Origin: JAXGXQ01 sp040772685
Lineage (GTDB): Bacteria > Bacillota > Clostridia > Saccharofermentanales > UBA5734
DNA: 64,000 nt
Direction: 5' to 3'
Assembly: GCA_040772685.1 (NCBI GenBank)
Contig: JAXGXQ010000004.1
Span: 62,001 to 126,000, forward strand
Numbering within the stretch: the first letter of the stretch is position 1; the number at the start of each line of letters is the position of its first letter. A program made the position numbers and the translations under genes. Below, piece by piece: positions 53,787 through 63,297 of this stretch. Under the pieces are notes generated by a model. That model was not told the DNA's origin. It worked only from the letters and a program-made list of their open reading frames with translations, and did no database searches.

Positions 53787-56450
53787 ATGCAGAAGCTGGG
53801 CTTAAATGAAATTCGGGAAAAATTCCTGTCATTTTTTGAATCAAAAGAACATTTGCGGTTGAAGAGTTTTCCGCTGGTACCACAGAACGACCCGTCCGTT
53901 CTGCTGATTAACGCCGGTATGACACCGCTGAAACCATATTTTACCGGCGCTGAAGTGCCGCCTGCCCCGCGGGTTACAACTTGCCAGAAATGCATTCGCA
54001 CGCCGGATATTGAACGTGTTGGCAAAACCTCCCGTCACGGCACCTATTTTGAAATGCTGGGTAATTTTTCCTTCGGTGATTATTTTAAGGCCGAAGCAAT
54101 CGCCTGGGCTTGGGAATTTTGCACCGAAGTGCTGGAAATCCCTGAAGCCAGGCTTTATGTAACGGTTTATCACGAAGACGATGAGGCCTACAACATTTGG
54201 CTGAATGATATCGGCCTGCCCGCCAGCAAAATATCACGCCTGGGCAAAGAAGATAATTTCTGGGAGCACGGCATCGGCCCCTGCGGACCCTGTTCTGAGA
54301 TTTTCTTTGACCGCGGATCCGATAAAGGCTGTGGGCGCGCCGACTGCTCAGTTGGCTGTGACTGCGACCGTTTCATTGAGTTCTGGAATCTTGTTTTCAC
54401 CCAGTTCAATAAAGAAACCGATGGTTCCTACACACCGCTGGCCAAGAAAAACATCGACACTGGTGCCGGCCTGGAACGCTTTGCCTGCATAATGCAGGAC
54501 GTTGACAACCTGTTTGAAGTAGACACAATTCGTGCTATCCTCGACACGGTCTGTGCCAAAGCCAAGGTTGAATATGGTTCCGACGAACGCAGTGATGTCG
54601 CCATTCGTGTTATTACCGACCATATCCGTTCTACTACTATGATGATTTCTGATGGAATTCTGCCTGCCAACGAAGGCCGCGGCTACGTCCTGCGCCGCCT
54701 GTTGCGCCGCGCTGCCCGCTTTGGCCGTCTGTTGGGCATTGACGGTTCGTTTCTTAGTGAGATTTCACAAGTGGTGATCCGTGAAAGCAAAGCGGCTTAT
54801 CCCGAACTAGCTGAAAAAGAAACCTATATCCGGACGATTATCAGTAAAGAAGAAGAAGCATTTTCCCGCACCATTGCCCAGGGGAGTGAAATTCTCACCG
54901 GCATGCTGGAAGAGGCAAGGCGCGAAGGCCGTACGACAATTGCCGGTGAAGACGCATTCAGGTTGCACGATACCTATGGTTTTCCGCTGGATCTGACCCG
55001 TGAAATCGCGGCAGAGAACGGTCTGGCGGTTGCTGAAGCCGGGTTTATCGCAGCCATGAAGGCTCAGCGCGATGCTGCTCGCAATGCACGTAAAGCCAGA
55101 GTTGACACTGCCTGGGGCGGCAGCGAACTGCCGGCCGAATTGCAGGCAGATCGTGAGCCGACGGAATTTGTCGGCTATTGTGACCTGGACGCTGCTGCTG
55201 AAGTACGCTGGCTGATTCAGGAAGATGAAGACGGTAATCCAAACCTGGTTACCGCTGGTTTTGCCGGCACCAGGCTGACTCTGGTTACCGACCGCACACC
55301 TTTTTATGCGGAAGCCGGCGGTCAGACGGCTGACATTGGCATCGTCACTGCGGATGACCTGGAAGCTGAAGTTGTCAGTGTAAAGAAAGACGCTTCGGAT
55401 AAGTATCTGCATTTGCTTGAGATCAAAAAAGGCAGCATTAAGGTGGGTCAGCAGGTGCAAATGCAGGTTGATGCTGACCGCCGAATGGCCACAGCACGCA
55501 ACCACACAGCTACTCATTTGCTGCAAAAGGCTTTGCGTACTGTTGTTGGTGAGCATGTTGAACAGGCAGGTTCACTGGTAACACCTGACCGCCTGCGTTT
55601 TGACTTTACTCATTTCCAACCGCTGACTACGGAGCAGATATTGGAAATCGAACGCATTGTCAACCAGACCATTCTCAACGACTTGCAGGTTAACACCCTG
55701 ACAGTACCGCTCACTGAAGCCAGGAAGCTAGGTGCGCTGGCGCTGTTTGGTGAAAAATACGGTGAAAATGTACGTGTTGTCACTGTTGGCGATTTAGCAA
55801 AGCCCTTCAGCCGCGAACTCTGTGGCGGGACTCATCTTGACCACACCAGTCAGGCCGGTCAGCTGCGGATCATCAGCGAAACCGGTATAGCTGCCGGAGT
55901 CCGCCGGATCGAGGCAGTCACGGGGATGGCCGCTTATGAGCTGGCCCTGGCTGAAAAGGCCATTCTGGCTCAAACCGCCGCGTTGCTGAAAACGCCGGAG
56001 GCTCAGCTGCCAACTCGTGCTGCGGCCATTCTGCATAACTTGCATGAAAGCGAAAAACAAGCCGAACGCATGCAGACTGAAGCTGCTGCCGGCCAGGCTG
56101 TTGAACTCGCAGGCCAGGCCGTTCGCATTGGGCCGTTTCAGGTTGTTGCTCAAAAAGTTGAAGCAGATAACCCCGACCAGCTGCGTCAGTTGGCTGATCG
56201 AGTTCGTGACCGCCTGGAAACAGCAGTGGTGCTGCTGGCAGCGGATCAAGGCGGCAAGGTTGCTCTGGTGGCAATGGCTGATAAAGCAGCAGTTGCAGCG
56301 GGTGCTCATGCCGGCAATCTGGTCAGGGAAGCTGCACGCATAACCGGCGGCGGTGGCGGCGGCCGCGCTGATATGGCCCAAGCGGGTGGTAAAGACGTCA
56401 GCAAAATTGAAGAAGCACTTGCAATCGCCGCAACTTTTCTTGCGAGGTGA
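53787..56450 (+). CDS. alaS: Alanine--tRNA ligase
   Basis: 887 residues. The class II catalytic domain begins with the AlaRS signature (INAGMTPLKPYFTG, CQKCIRTPDIERVGKTSRHGTYFEMLGNFSFGDYF). The editing domain carries the HTATHLL motif (near 574) and the CGGTH motif (near 677), which bind the editing-site zinc. A C-terminal oligomerisation/DHHA1-type domain ends with GGGGGGRADMAQAGG. ATG 53787 has GAGG 10 bases upstream; TTG 53781, two codons earlier, is closer and possible. A HIT-family gene follows after 4 bases. Confidence 0.97.
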   Translation: MQKLGLNEIREKFLSFFESKEHLRLKSFPLVPQNDPSVLLINAGMTPLKPYFTGAEVPPAPRVTTCQKCIRTPDIERVGKTSRHGTYFEMLGNFSFGDYFKAEAIAWAWEFCTEVLEIPEARLYVTVYHEDDEAYNIWLNDIGLPASKISRLGKEDNFWEHGIGPCGPCSEIFFDRGSDKGCGRADCSVGCDCDRFIEFWNLVFTQFNKETDGSYTPLAKKNIDTGAGLERFACIMQDVDNLFEVDTIRAILDTVCAKAKVEYGSDERSDVAIRVITDHIRSTTMMISDGILPANEGRGYVLRRLLRRAARFGRLLGIDGSFLSEISQVVIRESKAAYPELAEKETYIRTIISKEEEAFSRTIAQGSEILTGMLEEARREGRTTIAGEDAFRLHDTYGFPLDLTREIAAENGLAVAEAGFIAAMKAQRDAARNARKARVDTAWGGSELPAELQADREPTEFVGYCDLDAAAEVRWLIQEDEDGNPNLVTAGFAGTRLTLVTDRTPFYAEAGGQTADIGIVTADDLEAEVVSVKKDASDKYLHLLEIKKGSIKVGQQVQMQVDADRRMATARNHTATHLLQKALRTVVGEHVEQAGSLVTPDRLRFDFTHFQPLTTEQILEIERIVNQTILNDLQVNTLTVPLTEARKLGALALFGEKYGENVRVVTVGDLAKPFSRELCGGTHLDHTSQAGQLRIISETGIAAGVRRIEAVTGMAAYELALAEKAILAQTAALLKTPEAQLPTRAAAILHNLHESEKQAERMQTEAAAGQAVELAGQAVRIGPFQVVAQKVEADNPDQLRQLADRVRDRLETAVVLLAADQGGKVALVAMADKAAVAAGAHAGNLVREAARITGGGGGGRADMAQAGGKDVSKIEEALAIAATFLAR

Positions 56451-56454
56451 TCAA

Positions 56455-56805
56455 ATGGAAAACTGCCTGTTTTGTAAAATAGTCCGGGGCGAATTGCCAT
56501 CAACCCGAGTTTACGAAGATGAAGCTGTAATCGCGTTCAATGATCTGCATCCAGTGGCGCCAGTTCATGTTTTAATTGTGCCCCGCCGCCATTTTACGGA
56601 TCTTAACGAAATGGCTGCGTCTGAAGACGGCCCGGCAGTGATGACAGCTGTGCTCAAGGCAATCCCGAAAGTTGCAGCCGCAACAGGTGTACTTGAATCG
56701 GGCTACCGCCTGATCAACAACTGCGGCGCAGGTGCCGGCCAAAGTGTGCCGCACGTGCATTTTCACTTACTGGGCGGCGTAAAAATGGGTGAAAAAATTC
56801 TCTGA
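56455..56805 (+). CDS. HIT family nucleotide-binding hydrolase
   Basis: 116 residues. The histidine triad HVHFH is at the C-terminus (GQSVPHVHFHLLGG), the N-terminal C-x2-C (CLFCKIVRGELPS) is the zinc-binding element of the HinT/PKCI group, and APVHVLIVPRRH is the conserved central strand. These enzymes hydrolyse AMP-lysine-like adenylates, including by-products of aminoacyl-tRNA synthetases, which fits its position directly after alaS. Start ATG 56455 has GAGGTGA from the alaS end upstream. Confidence 0.95.
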   Translation: MENCLFCKIVRGELPSTRVYEDEAVIAFNDLHPVAPVHVLIVPRRHFTDLNEMAASEDGPAVMTAVLKAIPKVAAATGVLESGYRLINNCGAGAGQSVPHVHFHLLGGVKMGEKIL

Positions 56806-56878
56806 TCCCAGAGAAGACGGCCTGAGCTGATTGCCATATGCGTCAGTGCTGTCTGACGCTGTCTGAACCAGCCTATTA

Positions 56879-56908
56879 TTGACGTAGACCCCGTATAGCT
56901 TGTATAAT
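56879..56908 (+). promoter_or_regulatory. Promoter of rpsU-yqeY
   Basis: TTGACG 56879-56884, 18 bases, TATAAT 56903-56908 preceded by TGT (extended -10). A CGTCAG/CTGACG hairpin (56841-56858) lies just upstream and may end the alaS transcript weakly. Confidence 0.65.
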
Positions 56909-56977
56909 ATTAACGATGCCGCTTGAAAAGCTATGTTATCGGCGGTACAGATTTCACTGTGAGGGGAGGGAGAACAG

Positions 56978-57151
56978 TTGTCTGAAATTAGAGTAAAAGA
57001 AAATGAATCCCTTGACAGTGCGCTTCGCCGCTTCAAGCGTTCATGTGCGCGTTCCGGAGTACTCGCTGAAGTAAGGAAACGTGAACATTACGAAAAGCCC
57101 AGCGTCCGGCGTAAGAAAAAGTCGGAAGCCGCCAGGAAAAGAAAGCGCTAA
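56978..57151 (+). CDS. rpsU: 30S ribosomal protein S21
   Basis: 57 residues read from the sequence, starting at TTG with a strong GAGGGGAGGGAG purine run upstream (56961-56972). The S21 pattern is plain: EIRVKENESLDSALRRFKRSCARSG, then EVRKREHYEKPSVRRKKKSEAA and a basic tail ending KRKR. S21 helps the small subunit base-pair with mRNA leaders at initiation. Its shortness and TTG start make it easy to miss. It is followed 4 bases later by yqeY, the usual rpsU-yqeY pair. Confidence 0.96.
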   Translation: MSEIRVKENESLDSALRRFKRSCARSGVLAEVRKREHYEKPSVRRKKKSEAARKRKR

Positions 57152-57155
57152 ACGC

Positions 57156-57596
57156 ATGATCAAGGAACAGCTTTTGCAGGATCTGAAGACCGCCATGCGG
57201 GAAAAAGATACCCTGCGCAGGGATATGCTTCAGATCAGCCGGGCAGCAATACTGCAGACAGAAAAAGACACACTGACTGAACTGGACGAAGCCGGCGTAA
57301 TTGCCTTAATCGCCAAAGAAGTCAAAAAGCGTGAAGAACTGTTGGCAGATCTGGAAAACAGCGGCCGTCAGGATATTATTGATCGGACTAACGCTGAAAT
57401 AGCTGTGTTTAAAGCGTATTTGCCGGAGCAGATGGACGAAACGCAAGTTGAGGAAATCGTGCGCAAGGCAATCGCCGCCACAGGTGCGGTATCTGCCCGA
57501 GACATGGGGATGGTTATGAAAGCCGTAATACCCGAAATCGCCGGCAGAGCTGACAACAAGTTGGTCAACCAGGTCGTAAGACGGCTCCTGGCTTGA
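57156..57596 (+). CDS. yqeY: GatB/YqeY domain protein
   Basis: 146 residues, standard for YqeY. The family resembles the C-terminal tRNA-binding domain of GatB. Patterns: an N-terminal KEQLLQDLKTAMREKDTLRRDMLQISRAAI, KAYLPEQM near residue 88, and the C-terminal ARDMGMVMKAVIPEIAGRADNKLVNQVVRRLL. Role in tRNA-related or translation processes is suspected but unproven. ATG 57156 follows rpsU; a longer frame starting at 57081 lies inside rpsU and is rejected. Confidence 0.93.
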   Translation: MIKEQLLQDLKTAMREKDTLRRDMLQISRAAILQTEKDTLTELDEAGVIALIAKEVKKREELLADLENSGRQDIIDRTNAEIAVFKAYLPEQMDETQVEEIVRKAIAATGAVSARDMGMVMKAVIPEIAGRADNKLVNQVVRRLLA

Positions 57597-57625
57597 ACCT
57601 GAACCACTAATTGCATTTAGGAACA

Positions 57626-57665
57626 AACAGGAGCCCGATGTCTCTATTGATGTCGGGCTCCTGTT
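57626..57665 (+). terminator. Terminator-like hairpin after yqeY
   Basis: A 13-bp perfect stem (AACAGGAGCCCGA 57626-57638, TCGGGCTCCTGTT 57653-57665) with a 14-base loop. The tail is AACTTTATATT rather than a U-run, so its efficiency is uncertain. Confidence 0.6.
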
Positions 57666-57731
57666 AACTTTATATTCAGATGTATCGTCTGATAATTTGG
57701 CAGGATATGATTTTTATCCAGAAGGAAAAAC

Positions 57732-59462
57732 ATGACTGAAATAACTCAGAAAAAATGGACAGCCCTGGAGCAGACACCGCAAAGCGGCAGTTTGCTGCAG
57801 CGTGTACTCCAGGCCAGAGGTCTGCAAACAGAAGCTGAGCGGCTGGCATTTCTGGATTGTTCACTGGCGAGCCTGAAAGACCCTTTCCGGCTCCCGGGAA
57901 TCAAGGCGGCAACAAACCGCTTGGCACAAGCTGTGCGTCAGGGTGAGAGGATTCTGATCCACGGTGACTTCGACGCGGACGGCTTGACCGCTACAGCCTT
58001 AATGGCAAGGCTTCTGTGCTCTTTTGGCGCTGAAGTGGAATGCATAATCCCTGATCGTCTTAGCGATGGTTATGGCATCTCCGTGTCGGCAGTACGCCGG
58101 GCTTTAAATGACAAGCCTGCGGCTTTGTTGCTCACTGTTGACTGTGGCATTTCTGCAGCTGCTGAAATCGCTGAATTAAACGAACTCGGTCTGGAAGTCA
58201 TCGTTACAGATCACCATGAATGTCCGGCGGTATTGCCGCAGGCCTTAGCAGTGATCAACCCGCGCCTGGAGGGTAATCCTGATTCCGAGCAGCTTGCCGG
58301 AGTTGGTGTGGCTTATAAACTGGCTCAAGCTTTGTGTCTCGAACTCGGTGCTCCGGGACGCGAACAGCAAGGCCTGGCTTTTGTGGCTGTTGGCACAGTA
58401 GCGGACGTTATGCCGCTTACCGGCGAAAACCGCATCCTGACCGCCAACGGTCTGCAGGCCTTGAATCAAGGCAAGCTCGTCTGCTTCAACGCATTATTGA
58501 CTGCCTGCGTCAATGGCAGCAGGACGGTAACAACTACAACCATAAGCTTCGCGCTTGCGCCGCGGCTTAATGCCGCCGGCCGCCTTGGCAAAGCTGAACT
58601 GGCGCTGGAGCTCCTGCTGACAGACGATCCCGCCGAGGCCAATCGCATTGCTCTTGAACTAAATGGGCTAAACGAAGAACGGAAGGCGATCGAAGCGGAA
58701 ATTTTCGCCCAGGCTGCTGAAGAAATTGAAAACAACCCTGCGGCAGCAGCTGCAGGGCCGCTGGTTGTAGCAGGTGAAGGCTGGCACCACGGCGTCATCG
58801 GTATTGTTGCCTCGAGGCTTGTGGAGCGCTATTCCCGTCCGGTAATTGTACTGGCGGGCGAGGAAGGTATTTACCGCGGCTCAGGACGCAGTAGCGGCAG
58901 TTTCAATCTGCTGGCTGCTGTTGCGGCGGCAGGTGAATTTACCGAACGCTACGGCGGGCATCGTCAGGCTGTCGGCCTGACTCTAAATGAAGATCAATTG
59001 CCCGGTTTCCGTCTGCAGTTGCATAGTTACAGCAAGGCAAACGCTGAATCTATTGCAGATGCAGACTTGCAAACAGCTGATCTGGTGGTACAGCCTGCTG
59101 AACTCACATTGACGGCAGCAAGGGAGCTAGAGCAGCTGCAGCCTTATGGCGCAGCCAATCCCGAGCCTCTGTTTATCGCTGAAGGCATGCGGATTCTGGA
59201 AAGCCGTCCCGTAGGCAGCAATGGCCGTACTCTGAAGCTAAGGTTCGAGGCCTTAACTGCTGAAGGTAACATGATGATTGAAGGCGTCGGTTTTGGCATG
59301 GGCGAACAGGCGGCTGATTATCAGCGCAACGCCTGTTTTGATGCCCTATTCAGTCTTGATGTTAACCGCTTTAACGGCCGGGAATCCTGTCAAATTAAGG
59401 TGCGCGATTTGCAGCCTGGTAATTATGCAAAAGCTCAGCCTATACCCAAAGGGGGAGAATAA
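57732..59462 (+). CDS. recJ: Single-stranded-DNA-specific exonuclease RecJ
   Basis: 576 residues, a typical RecJ. It degrades single-stranded DNA 5' to 3' in recombination and repair. The catalytic motifs of the DHH phosphoesterase family appear in order: HGDFDADGLTATA (near 77), TVDCGISAAAE (near 136), VTDHHECP (near 157), and VAVGTVADVMPL; the DHHA1 domain has GRSSGSFNLL and YGGHRQAVGLT. Start ATG 57732 has AAGGA upstream. It precedes rel by 2 bases, a common recJ-rel pairing in Clostridia. Confidence 0.95.
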   Translation: MTEITQKKWTALEQTPQSGSLLQRVLQARGLQTEAERLAFLDCSLASLKDPFRLPGIKAATNRLAQAVRQGERILIHGDFDADGLTATALMARLLCSFGAEVECIIPDRLSDGYGISVSAVRRALNDKPAALLLTVDCGISAAAEIAELNELGLEVIVTDHHECPAVLPQALAVINPRLEGNPDSEQLAGVGVAYKLAQALCLELGAPGREQQGLAFVAVGTVADVMPLTGENRILTANGLQALNQGKLVCFNALLTACVNGSRTVTTTTISFALAPRLNAAGRLGKAELALELLLTDDPAEANRIALELNGLNEERKAIEAEIFAQAAEEIENNPAAAAAGPLVVAGEGWHHGVIGIVASRLVERYSRPVIVLAGEEGIYRGSGRSSGSFNLLAAVAAAGEFTERYGGHRQAVGLTLNEDQLPGFRLQLHSYSKANAESIADADLQTADLVVQPAELTLTAARELEQLQPYGAANPEPLFIAEGMRILESRPVGSNGRTLKLRFEALTAEGNMMIEGVGFGMGEQAADYQRNACFDALFSLDVNRFNGRESCQIKVRDLQPGNYAKAQPIPKGGE

Positions 59463-59464
59463 TT

Positions 59465-61765
59465 ATGAGCGCGATGCTCGACACAATTGAAAAAAGCGAC
59501 ATCGCCCAAACGATCCAAACTATCTGCCGGCGATATGAAGCGTACTCCGGTGAAAGTTCGGAGCCCATAGAAAGAGCTTATAAGTGGGCTCTGGAAGCAC
59601 ATGGCGGCCAGCTGCGCGCCAATGGGGAGCCTTATATCATTCACCCGGTGGCAACCGCCGAGATACTTACAGAGCTGGAGGTTGACAGCGATACAATTAT
59701 CGCTGCCCTGCTTCACGATACTGTCGAAGACACGGCCTGCACAATTGAAGAAGTGCGTGAGCTTTTTGGTGAAGATGTCGCAGCTTTAGTTGACGGTGTC
59801 ACAAAACTTGAACGGATTTCTTTTACTTCCAAAGAAGAAGTCCAAGCCGAAAATTTCCGTAAAATGTTCCTGGCTATGGCAAAAGATATTCGGGTAGTCA
59901 TTATTAAGCTGGCGGATCGCCTGCATAATATGCGTACCATGAAGCATCTGCCGCTGGAAAAGCAGGAAGATAAAGCCCGCGAAACGCTCGATATCTACGC
60001 CCCGCTGGCCCACCGGCTTGGTATCTACAAGATTAAGTGGGAGCTGGAAGATCTCTGTTTGCGGTACATCGACCGCGATGCATTCTATGAGCTGGTTGGT
60101 TCAATTTCTCAGAAGCGCTCAGAGCGTGAACAGTACCTGGAAGAAATTGTTCTGCAGTTGCAAACCAAAATCAAGGAAATGGGAATCAAGGCGGAGATTG
60201 AAGGCCGCCCCAAACATTTCTACAGCATCTATCGTAAGATGAAAACCCAGGACAAAAGTCTGGACCAGATCTACGATTTGTTTGCCACGCGGGTAATTGT
60301 TGATTCTGTTTCCGACTGCTACGCCATTCTCGGCCTGGTTCATGAGCTGTATAAGCCGATGCCGGGCCGCTTCAAAGACTATATTGCCATGCCCAAGCCC
60401 AACATGTACCAATCACTGCACACTACGGTGATCGGGCCAAAAGGGATCCCTTTCGAGGTGCAGATCCGCACTTTCGCGATGCACCGGACAGCTGAATACG
60501 GTATCGCTGCACACTGGCGCTACAAGGAAAAACCCGGCACTGCTAATGACCGTGATGATGGCAAGCTGACCTGGCTGCGCCAGCTGTTGGAATGGCAGAA
60601 AGACATGCGTGATGCCGGCGAGTTTATGGAGTCGCTCAAGAGCGGTCTGGTTGCTGACGAAGTATTTGTCTTCACTCCCAAGGGCGAGGTACGCAGCCTG
60701 CCGCTGGGCGCTGTGCCGATTGATTTTGCTTATAACATCCACAGCGGGATCGGCAACAGCATGTACGGCGCTAAAGTCAATGGCCGTATCGTGCCGCTGA
60801 CCTATGAGCTTAAGACTGGCGATATCGTTGAAATACTGACTTCCGAAAAAGTGCATGGGCCCAGTCGCGACTGGTTGAAGATAGTCAAAAGCAATTCAGC
60901 CCGTTCAAAAATCAGCGCTTGGTTCAAAAAAGAAATGCGCGAGGAAAATGTGGTCCGCGGCCGCGAGATTATTGAGCGTGAAATCAAGAAAACCGGCTTT
61001 ACTACCACGCAGCTGCTGAAACAAGAGTTTCTGGAGCCTATTTACCGTCGCTATACCCTGAATTCTGTAAACGATCTTTACGCTTCCGTTGGTTTTGGCG
61101 GACTTTCGGCTGGCAGGATTGTACCCCGCTTGCGTGACGAATATATCCGCTCGCTGCCTGAGGAGGAACGCACTCGCCTGGGTTACCGTGTCAATCCAAC
61201 GGGGCAGGTGGTTTTCAGCACCCAGCCGCTGCAAATGGAAGAGGCCGCCAAAAAGACCAACCGCGCGGAGCGTAAGCGCAGTTACAGCGATAAAGGCATT
61301 GTCGTCAAAGGCATCGACAATTTATTGGTACGGCTTTCCCGTTGCTGCAGCCCGGTACCCGGTGATAAAATTATCGGCTACGTAACCCGCGGCAAGGGCG
61401 TTGCTGTTCACCGCACCGATTGCAGCAACATCCGCAATCTTCTCTCTGCTGCGCCGCTTTCCGGTGCTGATGCTGAGCGTGCTTCACGCCTGATCGATGT
61501 CAGTTGGGCGGATGAAACAATTGAATCGTCCTTTACGGTTGAACTGAAAATAATTGCCCATGACCGGAGGCACTTACTGGCGGATGTTTCGAACGCGATT
61601 TCAGATGAGAAAGTTTCGATTATTTCCGGTCAGATGACAGCTATGAAAGACGTTACAGCAACCTTGCTGATGACTATTGAGGTCAGCAGCCAGGCGCAGT
61701 ATGACCGCGTAATCGGCCGGATCAAGGCCATACGTGATGTAATTGAGGTTAAACGGGGCCATTAA
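59465..61765 (+). CDS. rel: Bifunctional (p)ppGpp synthetase/hydrolase
   Basis: 766 residues. It makes and degrades the alarmone (p)ppGpp in the stringent response. The hydrolase domain has the HD metal motif H84-D85 in HDTVEDT with the RFxK-like stretch upstream, so hydrolysis is expected to work. The synthetase domain has GRPKHFYSIYRKM and YQSLHTTV. The TGS domain (about 405-470), a conserved cysteine helical region (RCCSPVPGD near 630) and a C-terminal ACT domain (about 690-766) follow. GGGGGAG precedes the ATG. Confidence 0.97.
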   Translation: MSAMLDTIEKSDIAQTIQTICRRYEAYSGESSEPIERAYKWALEAHGGQLRANGEPYIIHPVATAEILTELEVDSDTIIAALLHDTVEDTACTIEEVRELFGEDVAALVDGVTKLERISFTSKEEVQAENFRKMFLAMAKDIRVVIIKLADRLHNMRTMKHLPLEKQEDKARETLDIYAPLAHRLGIYKIKWELEDLCLRYIDRDAFYELVGSISQKRSEREQYLEEIVLQLQTKIKEMGIKAEIEGRPKHFYSIYRKMKTQDKSLDQIYDLFATRVIVDSVSDCYAILGLVHELYKPMPGRFKDYIAMPKPNMYQSLHTTVIGPKGIPFEVQIRTFAMHRTAEYGIAAHWRYKEKPGTANDRDDGKLTWLRQLLEWQKDMRDAGEFMESLKSGLVADEVFVFTPKGEVRSLPLGAVPIDFAYNIHSGIGNSMYGAKVNGRIVPLTYELKTGDIVEILTSEKVHGPSRDWLKIVKSNSARSKISAWFKKEMREENVVRGREIIEREIKKTGFTTTQLLKQEFLEPIYRRYTLNSVNDLYASVGFGGLSAGRIVPRLRDEYIRSLPEEERTRLGYRVNPTGQVVFSTQPLQMEEAAKKTNRAERKRSYSDKGIVVKGIDNLLVRLSRCCSPVPGDKIIGYVTRGKGVAVHRTDCSNIRNLLSAAPLSGADAERASRLIDVSWADETIESSFTVELKIIAHDRRHLLADVSNAISDEKVSIISGQMTAMKDVTATLLMTIEVSSQAQYDRVIGRIKAIRDVIEVKRGH

Positions 61766-61782
61766 AAATCATCTGCAAAAAA

Positions 61783-61818
61783 GCAACAAGAAAATACAAC
61801 CTGCCGCAAATTTGTTGC
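61783..61818 (+). repeat. Inverted repeat upstream of the PocR-AraC gene
   Basis: GCAACAA 61783-61789 and TTGTTGC 61812-61818 with 22 bases between. It reaches the likely -35 area of the next gene and may be an autoregulatory site. Confidence 0.35.
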
Positions 61819-61840
61819 ATGGGCTTTACCTTTCATACGA

Positions 61841-61846
61841 TACAAT
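61841..61846 (+). promoter_or_regulatory. Possible -10 box of the PocR-AraC gene
   Basis: TACAAT ends 6 bases before the ATG at 61853, so the transcript would begin at or next to the start codon. The nearest -35-like TTGCAT (61815) is 20 bases away, longer than ideal. Confidence 0.35.
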
Positions 61847-61852
61847 CAGCGT

Positions 61853-63211
61853 ATGAGCACCAGATATGAAATGAGCGAGATCGAAAAAACTCTCCTGCCA
61901 GGCTCCGACCCGGAGCTTATTCAACAGGCCGTCAATGACTATTCTCTGGCCTGTGGTACTGCTTGCCGTTTTATTGACAATCTGGGTGCTACCGTGTTTA
62001 TCAGCCGTGAGCCGCAAGAGCAATTAAACGTCTGTGAATTTGCCGGCAAAGTGCTGCCGGGAGCGCCAAACGAAAACATCAGCGAAGCCGGCTGCGCTAA
62101 AGTTTGTGAAAATGCCCACCTGTACGGTTGCTACCAATCTGAGCGTTTTGGCGGCCGGTATATTTACTTTTGCCCGATCGGCCTGACCCACTGGGCTTCG
62201 CCCATTATGCAGGAAGGTACTGTAATTGGTGCTTTGGTTGGCGGTCCGGTTCATCTGGTTGACCCGGAGGAATTCCTGATTGAGGAAATGGCAGCTAAAA
62301 ACGGGATCCATCAATCGCATCTGCCGCGTCTGCGGCAGGAGATGGCTGCTTTACCGGTGGTTGCCACCGAACGGGTTAACAGCATGAGTGAAATCCTGTT
62401 CCTGGCTGCCCGCGGTCTTTCTGACCATACATTCAGTGAACTGGATATCCGCAAAGGTTCAACTGATCTGCAAGCCAGGCTCTGGGAGCAGGTCAGCTTT
62501 ATGAAAAACTATTCCTACGCCAGCGACGATATCCTGGCATACCCAATTGAAAAAGAGCAGAGGCTGCTGGAACTGATCGAAACCGGCAACAAAACAGGCA
62601 CACAGGAACTGCTCAACGAGATTCTCGGCCATATCTTTTTTTCCAGCAGCGGTACAATTGAGATCATGCGGGCCAGGGTGATTGAGCTGGTGGTTCTTCT
62701 GTCACGCGCTGCTATTCGCGGCGGCGCCGATGTGGAGCAGATCTTTGGCCTGAACTACATGTATTTGAACAAAATCAGCAGCTTCCGCAATATTGATGAA
62801 ATCGCCTACTGGTTGTCCGGTATCCTCGGTCGCTTTACTGACCAGGTATTCAACTTAACAAATGTCAAGCACGCGGACGTAATCTATCGGGCGATCGATC
62901 ATGTGCGCAAGAATTATATGAAGAAAATCACACTCGAAGATACTGCCGCCCGGGTATTTCTCAGTCCTGCGTATTTCAGCAGGATTTTTAAGGAAGAAAT
63001 GAAAGAGAACTTCAACAGCTATGTTAACTCCGTCAGGGTTGACGCAGCCCGCCGTCTGCTGCTGAAGGAGAATATTCCGCTGGTGGAGATAGCAACCATG
63101 GTTGGATTCGAAGGACAAAGCTATTTCTCAAAGGTTTTCAAAAAAAATGTCGGCGTTACACCTGGCCGCTACCGCGAATCGCGCGGCAACACGCCAGGCC
63201 CGCACAAATAA
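61853..63211 (+). CDS. PocR-domain AraC family transcriptional regulator
   Basis: 452 residues. Residues about 20-175 form a PocR ligand-binding domain (a PAS-like sensor, with cysteines in GCAKVCENAHLYGCYQ and CPIGLTHWASPIMQEGTVIGALVGGPV). The C-terminal 100 residues are two AraC-type helix-turn-helix motifs (ITLEDTAARVFLSPAYFSRIFKEEM, IPLVEIATMVGFEGQSYFSKVFKKNVGVTP). PocR regulators control propanediol or methylotrophic/corrinoid genes; the next gene is a corrinoid protein, so it probably controls a demethylase cluster. No ribosome binding site precedes the ATG. Confidence 0.92.
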   Translation: MSTRYEMSEIEKTLLPGSDPELIQQAVNDYSLACGTACRFIDNLGATVFISREPQEQLNVCEFAGKVLPGAPNENISEAGCAKVCENAHLYGCYQSERFGGRYIYFCPIGLTHWASPIMQEGTVIGALVGGPVHLVDPEEFLIEEMAAKNGIHQSHLPRLRQEMAALPVVATERVNSMSEILFLAARGLSDHTFSELDIRKGSTDLQARLWEQVSFMKNYSYASDDILAYPIEKEQRLLELIETGNKTGTQELLNEILGHIFFSSSGTIEIMRARVIELVVLLSRAAIRGGADVEQIFGLNYMYLNKISSFRNIDEIAYWLSGILGRFTDQVFNLTNVKHADVIYRAIDHVRKNYMKKITLEDTAARVFLSPAYFSRIFKEEMKENFNSYVNSVRVDAARRLLLKENIPLVEIATMVGFEGQSYFSKVFKKNVGVTPGRYRESRGNTPGPHK

Positions 63212-63297
63212 CAGCTAAATTTCTGGAAATAAAAAATTAGACTTGAAATGTGAACTATTAACGAAAAATAAAAATGACGACAAAACAGGAGGATTTT

